A program made the position numbers and the translations under genes. A DNA stretch of 64,000 bases, from contig NC_066309.1 in the NCBI RefSeq assembly GCF_905404315.1, forward strand, positions 1,922,001 to 1,986,000, read 5' to 3'. Numbering within the stretch: the first letter of the stretch is position 1; each line of letters opens with the position of its first letter. The notes below the pieces were generated by a model that was not told the origin of the DNA, did no database searches, and saw only the letters and a program-made list of their open reading frames with translations. This document shows, one piece after another, positions 1 through 7,835 of this stretch. Source of the DNA: Leptidea sinapis (taxonomy: Eukaryota > Arthropoda > Insecta > Lepidoptera > Pieridae).

Positions 1-969
1 AAAGACGCCGCTGTGGTATCCAGCTAACCGGCATCTTAGGTCCGGTATCCACCAAAGCGGAGAAGAGACGAAATGTATTTTGATAATCAATCAGATTTCG
101 TTATTTCAACACCTCCACTCCGCTTAGCTTCTGTGGAAATAGATTTAGCGGAGAAAAGAGAAGATTTCTCATTAATTATCTATAGAATTTTGATTTTTGT
201 TTGTTTGGAAACGGCAGATCGGACATTAACAACGCTTGTGAGTCCTCTGGCCTTGCAAGAGACTGGGGGGCGACGATCCCTTACCATTACATGACCCATT
301 TGCTCATCTGTCCTTCTATTCCTTAAAAAAGATACATCGCCGACCTTCGAAAATTAAATTTAACATTTTCCCTTCATAGTTAGGGTTTTGGCTTACCTAC
401 GTGTAATCGCAATAATAGAATATACTGATATTGCGATAGGTACAGATACCATATCGCTGGAGTGTATTTTTTTTATCCCCCGATCCTATGACCCCGTTAC
501 ATGCGGCATGTAAGTATTAGCTCTGTACTTCATGACCCCGTTACATGCGGCGTGTACGTATTAGCTCTGTACTTCATCATCCCGTTCCACGGCGTGCACT
601 TCATGATGCCTTTATTACGTTTTAGTTGTTTTTAAATTAGACACGGATGTCTCAGGCACCAAAGAATATTTTACTTGTATTAGTATGAATAGGTACATCA
701 TATAATAAATAAAAAAACATACTTATTTGTTTTAATCTTCACCTCTATTATGTCAAGCATTCTAAAAGCTCTTACGTGTATAAATTTAAAACTATCAACT
801 TTTTTGGACTCACACCCCATGGAGGAGCGTGCACGAGCGTGCGCGAACCTAACAGACTCAAAACTCATTGAAATTTTTGTAATAAATGTTATCAGTTAGT
901 ATCTATGTATCTAATAAATAATGCTATTATTCAAGTGCGGACAGTATCATGTTTCCGTACATATTCGAT
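1..969. other. Left flank of the Polinton, no gene recognised
   Basis: AT-rich sequence without a convincing coding region. The first ~300 bases contain GCGGAG-rich segments in both orientations and look like part of a repeat cut by the window edge. A short tandem repeat lies at 488-603. The open frame at 73-294 resembles no protein I know and has no splice context. Confidence 0.5.
488..603. repeat. 44-bp tandem repeat, about 2.6 copies
   Basis: Units at 488-531 and 532-575 share ATGACCCCGTTACATGCGGC followed by the same TATTAGCTCTGTACTTC tail with few differences. A third, shortened and diverged unit runs to about 603. Confidence 0.8.
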
Positions 970-975
970 CACGCA
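970..975. repeat. Target site duplication of the Polinton, left copy
   Basis: CACGCA directly precedes the AGTAGTAGGG element end and is repeated exactly at 10964-10969 after the opposite end. Six bases is the duplication length characteristic of Polinton/Maverick integration. Confidence 0.95.
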
Positions 976-1033
976 AGTAGTAGGGATTCGCCGGTTCTGG
1001 CTCACAGTAGTAGGGATTCGCCGGTTCTGGCTC
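976..1033. repeat. Terminal tandem duplication in the left Polinton tip
   Basis: A unit starting AGTAGTAGGGATTCGCCGG occurs at 976-1005 and again at 1006-1033, followed by a partial echo (GATTCTGGCTCAC). The mirror image is at 10906-10963. Such terminal iterations are plausible integrase or replication-protein binding sites; that role is inference. Confidence 0.85.
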
Positions 1034-1335
1034 CTCGATTCTGGCTCACTTGCTCGTGATGCCTACTAAAAAAAAAAAAAAAGAAGTTTGGTGTCAAACT
1101 GGGGGTTTTGATGTATTTCCGAGCGATTGCGCTGATCCGTTTTTCGATATCTCTTATAGTTTCAAAGTTAGCTTTTTAAATTAAACAGATCCATAATCAT
1201 TAATAATCACTGGTCATTTAGCTAATGATTGGTGAGCGACTCAATGTCTAAATTTCCATGAACGTGATACAGGTAATTTACTAATTACCTCTATCACATT
1301 CGTTACTACGATTAAAAAGACAGTTTCTGTATTTA

Positions 1336-1782
1336 TTATTTATTTTTAAAACATGATTTAAATAAAGTATATAATAAAACATCATTGCAGATTGTATCAT
1401 TTTCAAAATATTTGATGAAATCATTCAAACTCTTCTTATTAAACTTAAAGTATAGATACATTATGCAGTACTCGCCACACACTGCGGTATATTCATTCTG
1501 TACTCTTGCAGTATTGTAGTTATACATTCTGCAATTCCTTTGTAAAAACATCAGCTGGAATCCCTGAGGTGGACGACCATATGAATCGAAGTATTGTCCA
1601 ATACCCTGCTCATCAATGTGTATTGCAACCCAGTGAGTGCCTGGCTTATTATCACTATCTAAATTGCTGACAATATAACAGGGCGTTACAACATATATCG
1701 GCAATCGGTTTGCCGCGTAAACATTATTTTTAATACTGGGATCGATTTTGTTCAAATAATTCTGTATCTCGATTGTATTCAT
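1336..1782 (-). CDS. Polinton maturation protease (adenovirus-type cysteine protease), left-repeat copy
   Basis: 148 aa, Ulp1/adenain-type fold inferred from motifs. The catalytic triad is readable in the usual order: His50 in GTHWVAIHI, Asp66 in YFDSYG, Cys102 in AVCGEYC. Gln96, six residues before the cysteine, fits the oxyanion position. In adenoviruses and Polintons this enzyme cleaves capsid precursor proteins during virion maturation. The gene sits inside the terminal inverted repeat and points outward. It lies downstream of the capsid gene and on the same strand, separated from it by about 460 bases. The protein is identical to the one encoded at 10157-10603. Confidence 0.93.
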   Translation of the reverse strand: MNTIEIQNYLNKIDPSIKNNVYAANRLPIYVVTPCYIVSNLDSDNKPGTHWVAIHIDEQGIGQYFDSYGRPPQGFQLMFLQRNCRMYNYNTARVQNEYTAVCGEYCIMYLYFKFNKKSLNDFIKYFENDTICNDVLLYTLFKSCFKNK

Positions 1783-2246
1783 ATTAGTTGAGAACAGGGT
1801 CTTGTCAGTTGCGATGATTGAATAGTTATGTGGATCATAATAACATAAGCACTCAATAAATAAGGCTTTAATGTATCTTATTCATGTATTTAAAACTTAT
1901 ATGGTTACAATAAAACAAAATATCATTACAAGCGATTCAAATATAAATCTATGAACATTTGATGAAATTATATTTTCATCAATTTTATTATAATATAAAA
2001 GCTGATTGAAAACGAACTTTGTACCTACATACTTACGTAGTCATTAGTACAATCTGGAAATGTTGACTCCATTAAACTATCAATAATTGAACTTATCATT
2101 TAAGTGCCATTATGTTTCACCATAATAAAACAAAATATCATTTTATATACATATTTTTATTATATAAATTTATAAGGTAATCTAGTATTTAATCAACATA
2201 AAAAATACACAAGGATACAAACGATTCAAACATTAATTATTATATT
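1783..2246. other. Gap between protease and capsid gene
   Basis: No coding region. 1783-2137 is the inner part of the inverted repeat and presumably carries the protease promoter. 2138-2246 is unique AT-rich sequence, probably the 3' end of the capsid transcript. Confidence 0.6.
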
Positions 2247-3560
2247 CTAACTGCTGTAATCTACAGAAATATTACGATTTTTATCAATTTCAATAACATT
2301 ATCGAATTCCGCATAAACAATACAGTTAATTGTTTGTGTAAGAGCTGATTCAAAACGAACTTCTAATCTTACACTACCATGTTTTATAAGATTCCAATGA
2401 CTTGAAGAATTTGCTGATAAATCGGGTGTTAAGTCGAAGGCTAGCAAGCAAAACCCTTTGGCATATTGCTCTCTTGATACTCCATTGCCTTCATTTAGGA
2501 AATGTATACCTGTTCCTGAGAATAACGTATGATAGACCGTAGTAAAAATATTATTGTCAAACGATGGCTGTAAGGCTTTTGAAGGTATCTGTTGTCCATC
2601 TATGTATAAACAAAATGTATTAATATCATAATTTTCGAAATTGAATGGGTTTTTTGTGAGACTACCATTAAAGGATGCATTATTCACAAAACCGACTATA
2701 CACCTTTTGGGTATTTGACCAAGGAATATGTTATCAAGGGTTTTCCCCTGAATGCCTGATGGTATAGTTAAAACTTTGACTTCTGCTCGCGTGATTGGAT
2801 ATTTTGCTGTAGTAGATGATAAAACTTTTTGATGTGCAAGTAGCACAGTTGGGTTGATTCGTGCTCTTCGAATAATAAGAGTTGCATCTGTAATAGACAC
2901 TTTAAATTTATGGTCAGTTGATGAAGCCATGAGATTGAAATTTTCTCTAGAACGAACTAACTTTACGCACATGTCAACGCCATTAATCAAAAATTTTTCT
3001 TGATTGAATAAATCTCCATGTAAATGTCCTATCATTTCTATTTCTTTGCTTTCACTAGCCAATTCTTGTCTTTTAATAAATCCTTTATTTTGTTCATCAG
3101 TTGCATCCATTTTTCCAGCTGAATCTTCATACCATAGACCACAAGTGAGATGAGATTCTTTTGCAGCAGGTGCATAATTCAATAGAGTTTCAATATAAGC
3201 TCGATATGCATATGTATTATTCGGTGGCGATACAAGTTTTTGATTTAAATATACATCAAGTTGACTGAAAAGTGTATGTAACCAATTATTAACTGGGGCC
3301 ACAACTGTCGGTACTGTCAGTTTTGTATAATCTTGATTCAAAACTTTAGCTTTTATATGGAGTAAAGTATGGGATAAATCCACATAGTCATCACCTGCCC
3401 CAGGTACTTGAAATTCTATTGGTCCATCATCAGCAAGTGATGAAATGGGCTTATAATGAATCCATAGTCCACTTTCAATGCTAGTTTGAGTTGATGGTAA
3501 TGCAAATAAATCCAATTCGGACTTAATGCATTCACAAGACTGACTATGTAAAAATGACAT
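2247..3560 (-). CDS. Probable Polinton major capsid protein
   Basis: 437 aa, beginning MSFLHSQSCECIKSELDLF, then an IEFQVPGAGDDYVDLSHTLL segment. This is the signature of a protein family common in arthropod Polintons and often mis-annotated as a cellular hypothetical protein. The length suits a double jelly-roll capsid protein and the sequence looks beta-rich. It is the last gene of the minus-strand block, starting 2 bases after the stop of the 152-aa gene. The assignment as major capsid rests on length, position and family resemblance; no structure could be checked. The frame is intact, with no sign of decay. Confidence 0.82.
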   Translation of the reverse strand: MSFLHSQSCECIKSELDLFALPSTQTSIESGLWIHYKPISSLADDGPIEFQVPGAGDDYVDLSHTLLHIKAKVLNQDYTKLTVPTVVAPVNNWLHTLFSQLDVYLNQKLVSPPNNTYAYRAYIETLLNYAPAAKESHLTCGLWYEDSAGKMDATDEQNKGFIKRQELASESKEIEMIGHLHGDLFNQEKFLINGVDMCVKLVRSRENFNLMASSTDHKFKVSITDATLIIRRARINPTVLLAHQKVLSSTTAKYPITRAEVKVLTIPSGIQGKTLDNIFLGQIPKRCIVGFVNNASFNGSLTKNPFNFENYDINTFCLYIDGQQIPSKALQPSFDNNIFTTVYHTLFSGTGIHFLNEGNGVSREQYAKGFCLLAFDLTPDLSANSSSHWNLIKHGSVRLEVRFESALTQTINCIVYAEFDNVIEIDKNRNISVDYSS

Positions 3561-3562
3561 AT

Positions 3563-4021
3563 TTAATCAGTAAATATATCTTTGATTTGTTTTTGATTCA
3601 ATTTTAATTTCTTAATAGCTTTCGCTTTCGCAGTCAATGATGGAATGATCGCAGAACGACGTTTTCGTTTTGTTATATACCCAGATCCAAACATGTTGAT
3701 ATTATCTATTTTAGCATCGGCTTTTCGTTTCAAATTTGAGCTGACTTCTTTTAGACGAGTTTTTATTGAATCTTCCATGGGGCGTGCATTAACCATATCT
3801 GATAATATACCTACACCGGTACTTAATGCTTCTTTACCAATAGTTCGAACACCACTAGACAGTAGTGGTAAAATAGATCTAAACAGCCCCCCAAGAAAAC
3901 TTCCGATTCCATGACCTCTTTGATACGGTGCTCCTTTATAAATAACTCCGATACCCGATCCGGCCTGGTGAGTATAATAGTGTTCATATGGACATGAAAT
4001 ATTATCACGTTTGCCGTACAT
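3563..4021 (-). CDS. Small glycine-rich/basic virion-type protein
   Basis: 152 aa in two halves. Residues 20-75 are glycine-rich and amphipathic to hydrophobic (GHGIGSFLGGLFRSILPLL). Residues 98-145 are very basic with KRKRR at 118-122. The layout recalls adenovirus minor core or membrane-active proteins and equivalents in adintoviruses and Polintons, but I cannot assign a specific homologue. MFGS-G at 110-114 matches the adenain consensus (M/I/L)XGX-G, so the element's own protease may separate the halves. The start codon overlaps the stop of the upstream gene by one base. Confidence 0.7.
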   Translation of the reverse strand: MYGKRDNISCPYEHYYTHQAGSGIGVIYKGAPYQRGHGIGSFLGGLFRSILPLLSSGVRTIGKEALSTGVGILSDMVNARPMEDSIKTRLKEVSSNLKRKADAKIDNINMFGSGYITKRKRRSAIIPSLTAKAKAIKKLKLNQKQIKDIFTD

Positions 4022-4785
4022 TATAATTTTTGAAAGTGGAGTTTAATGCACACTGTTCCAAATTGGAATGGTATCTTTTGACCGGTGCTTGTTCTTATAT
4101 CTATTTCGATTGTATCAAATTCTCTACGCATCACAGGTAGGTAATGGGGAGGAGAGAAAACGTGCATTTTGTACGCTCCATATATGTATTTTGAGGGATC
4201 CAATGGTATTATTCGTAAAAGGGGTGTCATAACATCTCCAACGATTTGAGGCTCCACTATGTCACAATAAACAAATAATTGAGACGGTAAACCCAAATGC
4301 AAATTAGCTGGACACTTTCCAAAATTTTTTTCAACGAGGTTCCTGTTTGGTTCGAACCCTAGTTGAAGACATAATTTAGGTGATAGAGTTACAGATTTTA
4401 TGGATTCATCCGTTATTGTAGCAACTACAATCCTTGAAACCTCATCGCACTTAAATTTAATTTTTTCTCGAGTGTTATTCAGTGCCATCAAAATATGATT
4501 TATGTTATCGTAATTTGTGGCTGGAATATGTGTCTTGTAATAAACATATGACGGTTTACTTTCATTGGGTACTTGCATCAACTTTGTTATATAAATAATG
4601 TTTTCATGTTCTTGAACGGTGAACATAGTGCATGGGTACTGAAATTCTACTACTCCAACCCTCCATTCACCTTCTAGTATTGTTGGTTTTGGCAGTTTCG
4701 TAGAAAATAATGTTGTTGTATTATCAGGAAAATAATCCATAGAACTATTGCTTAGTAAAGTTAAATAAAAACTATCTTTATTCAT
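4021..4785 (-). CDS. Probable Polinton minor capsid (penton) protein
   Basis: 254 aa, opening MNKDSFYLTLLSNSSMDYFP, then EGEWRVGVVEFQYPCTM. This pattern (short strands, SMDYFPDNT, EGEW.VGV.E..YP) is shared by a widespread Polinton protein family. I take it as the single jelly-roll minor capsid protein because Polintons carry one and the length (~250 aa) fits. It overlaps the integrase stop by an ATGA-type 4-base junction (4782-4785) and abuts the 152-aa gene. The penton role is inference from family and position. Confidence 0.78.
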   Translation of the reverse strand: MNKDSFYLTLLSNSSMDYFPDNTTTLFSTKLPKPTILEGEWRVGVVEFQYPCTMFTVQEHENIIYITKLMQVPNESKPSYVYYKTHIPATNYDNINHILMALNNTREKIKFKCDEVSRIVVATITDESIKSVTLSPKLCLQLGFEPNRNLVEKNFGKCPANLHLGLPSQLFVYCDIVEPQIVGDVMTPLLRIIPLDPSKYIYGAYKMHVFSPPHYLPVMRREFDTIEIDIRTSTGQKIPFQFGTVCIKLHFQKL

Positions 4786-5873
4786 ATTTTTTTCAAAGTA
4801 GAAGCTAATATCCAGCTATTAAATTTATTTGGATAACCTCTCCACTTCACCAACAATTCTTTTCTGTTACCGGTATATCGAGAGCGTATTATTTTATCTA
4901 TTTTGTATTTAGTAGTGGGGTCGAATATGATTTTTTGTAACTCTTTTTCATAAAAAGTACCAACTATCTCTTCACCTTCTAAATCCTTTAAAGTAAATAC
5001 TACAAACGGAGATCGGTGTATTATAGTAGATACGATGAATATTTCGTCACTCCAATTTGATTCATATCCTTTTTGGAAAATATGTTTATGTTTTGTTATT
5101 CTAACATAATCTCCAACGTGAATTCTTGGATTCACCATACTAATTGATGTTTTTATCTTACTTTCTCTATCATATAAATTTCGCCATACACTCATTATAT
5201 TTGTATTATTAACATCACATGGACACATTTTTATACTAGAATGAAAACTATGATTATATGAATGCACTAGATCTTGTAAAACATCAATGTATTTATGAGT
5301 ATTTTTGTGTGTAAAATAGCGCCACATTTTCATTTTAAGAGTTCTCTGAAATCTTTCGACAATACTTGCTTTAATATCTGGATTATTGGTTGTATAATAA
5401 TTTATGTTTTTTAATTTAAAATATTTTTGTACATATTTGGAAACAAATTCAGTTCCTTTGTCAGACTGTATATGTGTAGGTGTAGTATTAGCTTCAGCAA
5501 AAATACTTTCAAAGCATTCCTTAACTGTTTCAGAGTTTTTCTTTTTCATTGCTCGAACATACGCATATTTACTAAAGACATCAATAACACAAAGTATGTA
5601 TTTGAAACCATCATTATATTCAGAATAAGATCTCATATCACTTAAATCGGCCTGCCATAACTCATTAATATTAGACAAAATATATCTGTTACGAGGAAAT
5701 TTTCTTTGAACAGGTTTATGTAATGTATATGTTTCTTGTGATTGTAACCACTTTAAGACACTATTTCTGTCCATTTTACCCTTCATTGCTTTTGACAATT
5801 TATCAATAGTGCTGTAGCCAGCAGGATGTGATGCATCATAATAAATTTTATTTATTTCTAATATGGGGTCCAT
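4782..5873 (-). CDS. Polinton integrase: retroviral-type DDE core plus C-terminal chromodomain
   Basis: 363 aa. It inserts the element and generates the 6-bp target duplication. The catalytic triad is Asp76 (ELWQADLSDM), Asp138 (THIQSDKGTEF) and Glu173 (ASIVERFQRTLK), with 34 residues between the last two. This is the rve-type integrase fold shared with retroviruses and LTR retrotransposons. Residues ~322-360 (YKIDKII...LLVKWRGYPNKFNSW) form a chromodomain, a module that in other elements guides insertion to marked chromatin. A full HHCC zinc-binding N-terminus is not obvious. It overlaps its neighbours on both sides (4782-4785 and 5858-5873). Confidence 0.95.
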   Translation of the reverse strand: MDPILEINKIYYDASHPAGYSTIDKLSKAMKGKMDRNSVLKWLQSQETYTLHKPVQRKFPRNRYILSNINELWQADLSDMRSYSEYNDGFKYILCVIDVFSKYAYVRAMKKKNSETVKECFESIFAEANTTPTHIQSDKGTEFVSKYVQKYFKLKNINYYTTNNPDIKASIVERFQRTLKMKMWRYFTHKNTHKYIDVLQDLVHSYNHSFHSSIKMCPCDVNNTNIMSVWRNLYDRESKIKTSISMVNPRIHVGDYVRITKHKHIFQKGYESNWSDEIFIVSTIIHRSPFVVFTLKDLEGEEIVGTFYEKELQKIIFDPTTKYKIDKIIRSRYTGNRKELLVKWRGYPNKFNSWILASTLKKI

Positions 5874-6640
5874 TTTTCCCAGTCCGATCTTTTTTTTAGT
5901 TTCCCTGTGTACTTATTACTTGTTGGTGTAGAAAATTCTTCGTCAGGTACTGATTTAGCTTCAACCTCTTTTAATTGCAAATGGTTTATAAAATCCAATC
6001 GCTTTGGGTTCCCGATATAAGTGAGTGGTACTTTTATTTCCTTTAAAGTTGTTGCGAATTTTTCCCAACCTATAGGTTCACTTTTCTGAAGAGCTCTCAA
6101 GGAATCACTCACCAAGTCCACAATATTACTCCCAGGTATTTTTTCATTATCTATAATCACGGTACCAGATTCATCCCAGCTTATTTTATTTTTATTCAAG
6201 GAAATCAAATTTAGTAAAAGTTCACCTTTTTTAGCATATGTTTTCGGTATTAGTTTCAGTATTTCAGAGCTCGTGTATATTTCTCCAATATTTTTGTTAA
6301 CCTCCACTGATGTTTGAGAAGGAACTACATTTATTTTATTCACATCATGATTTATATAATCAGTATCGATTTCATTATGACTTTGATTAAAACCAATATA
6401 TGAATCATTATCATTTATAAGTGGTATGTGGTATGGTTGTCGATCCTCTTTGACGAAGTTTAGATATCTTTGAAGGGTTTGCAAATATAAAATACATTTC
6501 TTTCGATCTTCTATGTCACTGCTTAAGATATTTTGCATATCAGTATCTAATCGAGATCTTGGCGTATCATTTTCTTTGGGTTGTTTTAACTTCTCCAATA
6601 ATGATGGTTCAATAAGTAACATTTTTTTAGCATTATCCAT
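5858..6640 (-). CDS. Conserved Polinton-type protein of unknown function (260 aa)
   Basis: Mostly hydrophilic with helical N- and C-terminal thirds. A compact stretch at about 150-215 (NKISWDESGTVIIDNEKIPG, then SNIVDLVSDSL, then EPIGWEKFATTLKEIKVPL) looks folded. No enzyme motif or membrane segment is visible. It lies between the 108-aa protein and the integrase, starts 5 bases after the former's frame and overlaps the latter by 16 bases. I recall similar proteins next to integrase and ATPase in other insect Polintons, but no function is known to me. Confidence 0.75.
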   Translation of the reverse strand: MDNAKKMLLIEPSLLEKLKQPKENDTPRSRLDTDMQNILSSDIEDRKKCILYLQTLQRYLNFVKEDRQPYHIPLINDNDSYIGFNQSHNEIDTDYINHDVNKINVVPSQTSVEVNKNIGEIYTSSEILKLIPKTYAKKGELLLNLISLNKNKISWDESGTVIIDNEKIPGSNIVDLVSDSLRALQKSEPIGWEKFATTLKEIKVPLTYIGNPKRLDFINHLQLKEVEAKSVPDEEFSTPTSNKYTGKLKKRSDWEKWTPY

Positions 6641-6644
6641 TTTC

Positions 6645-6971
6645 TTAAATAAATGAATTAATCAACCCACTTAGAATAGAACCCAATATTATCGGTAGAA
6701 ATGAACCTCCTTTTTGTACAATTATATTTTTTCTAATTTTATTCGTACCTTTTCTTACCAATTTTCGAAGAATATTTTTATATTTCTTTAATTTAGATTT
6801 TTCTTTCTCGGCCAATTCAACGTTACCCCGCAGTACGTTATGAATACATTCACAAATGTAATTTATTTCTGTTTTGTTACATGATTTTAATAAAGCTTTT
6901 TGATATTTTGGCTTCAGTTTATGTAGAGCAATTAACAAATCTTTATGCGTCTTTAAACGTCTATGCATCAT
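6645..6971 (-). CDS. Small basic protein with hydrophobic C-terminus, Polinton-type
   Basis: 108 aa. Residues 1-85 are lysine-rich and helical, with KNILRKLVRKGTNKIRKN in the middle. Then follows VQKGGSFLPIILGSILSGLI, a Gly-Gly motif running into a hydrophobic tail. The same architecture (basic helix, Q.GG, hydrophobic end) recurs in small proteins of Polintons and adintoviruses. It could be a core or membrane-associated virion component; that is inference. The start codon overlaps the stop of the ATPase gene (6968-6971). Confidence 0.72.
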   Translation of the reverse strand: MMHRRLKTHKDLLIALHKLKPKYQKALLKSCNKTEINYICECIHNVLRGNVELAEKEKSKLKKYKNILRKLVRKGTNKIRKNIIVQKGGSFLPIILGSILSGLINSFI

Positions 6972-7627
6972 TTATAAATGATCGAAATTTCTTGATTCTT
7001 ACCATATTTAAACCCTTTTGTGGGTACATAAACAGTGCAATATCCATCGGATGGAAATATCTTTGTCTTAACGCGACACAATTCATTTGTTTCTTGTTTC
7101 AAATCAATCATTAAATAACCATGAGCTTCATTGGTAGCATCTCTGTAAGAATCTTCCAAATATTTCGGATTTTCAGGGAATACTTGACGAGATAAGTATC
7201 GAATTTGGGTTTTATCTCGAGGATTTTTGAAATATATTATATAACTTGAGTTGAGTGATATATCTCTTTGTCCTTTACCTTGATGAAACAAATTTTGAGA
7301 TAAATAAAACACACTTAAGTTTCTATGATGACTTCCTTTCGTGAATATATCAACAATACGACCATCTGATTCCCTCATCAGGTCATCAATTATTACAAGT
7401 TGAGGATTTTTTCCGTCAAACATAGATAAATCAGGTAAACCTTGAAGATAATTAATGTGGTTGAGATTATATAAAGGCTGCATTTCATCAAAGCACCAGG
7501 TGATTTGGGTAAAATTTGTATCACAGATATCATTCAAAAATTTTATAAAATTATTTACGAAAACTGATTTTCCACATCCACTTGGACCAGCAACTATTGC
7601 AGTGAATGGATGATTGAAATGATGCAT
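6968..7627 (-). CDS. Polinton genome-packaging ATPase (FtsK/HerA superfamily)
   Basis: 219 aa P-loop ATPase predicted to pump the element's DNA into a capsid. The Walker A motif GPSGCGKS is at residues 14-21 and Walker B QLVIIDDLM at 76-84 with the acidic pair Asp81-Asp82. Conserved downstream segments include FTKGSHHRNLSVFYLSQNLF, a sensor-like Q/N region typical of the A32-like packaging ATPases of NCLDV-type viruses and Polintons. It is the first gene of the seven-gene minus-strand block. The length is typical and the frame intact. Confidence 0.93.
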   Translation of the reverse strand: MHHFNHPFTAIVAGPSGCGKSVFVNNFIKFLNDICDTNFTQITWCFDEMQPLYNLNHINYLQGLPDLSMFDGKNPQLVIIDDLMRESDGRIVDIFTKGSHHRNLSVFYLSQNLFHQGKGQRDISLNSSYIIYFKNPRDKTQIRYLSRQVFPENPKYLEDSYRDATNEAHGYLMIDLKQETNELCRVKTKIFPSDGYCTVYVPTKGFKYGKNQEISIIYK

Positions 7628-7835
7628 TATCTACTACGTCTATGTGTGTTAAGGTTTAGTATAGTAATGAAACAATCTGTTATTAAACCACCATTTATTT
7701 AAACAGAAAAATCGATAATTGAAACAATATACAGTACATCATGTTTTACTCCGCAACTTATACATCTAAATACAATAATCTCTCATTTGGTTTTTTAAAA
7801 CTATAATAATTTATTCTTAAAATTTAATATAATAT
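7628..7835. other. Spacer between ATPase and polB
   Basis: AT-rich, non-coding. It separates the polB 3' end from the seven-gene block and is the likely place for the block's promoter. No clear TATA element can be singled out in this background. Confidence 0.4.

Larger units (their letters stand above)
976..2137. repeat. Polinton left terminal inverted repeat (1,162 bp)
   Basis: Reverse complement of 9802-10963. The inner boundary is sharp: both arms match through CATAATAAAACAAAATA and then diverge completely. It contains a terminal duplicated 30-bp unit, an A15 tract, the protease gene and about 350 bases of its upstream region. Confidence 0.95.

Noticed and set aside
73..294. 73-codon open frame at the left edge
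   Set aside because: No recognisable protein, no splice or promoter context, and GCGGAG-type repeat sequence around it.
3645..3914. 89-codon plus-strand frame inside the Polinton
   Set aside because: Shadow of the 152-aa minus-strand gene, with no motif of its own.
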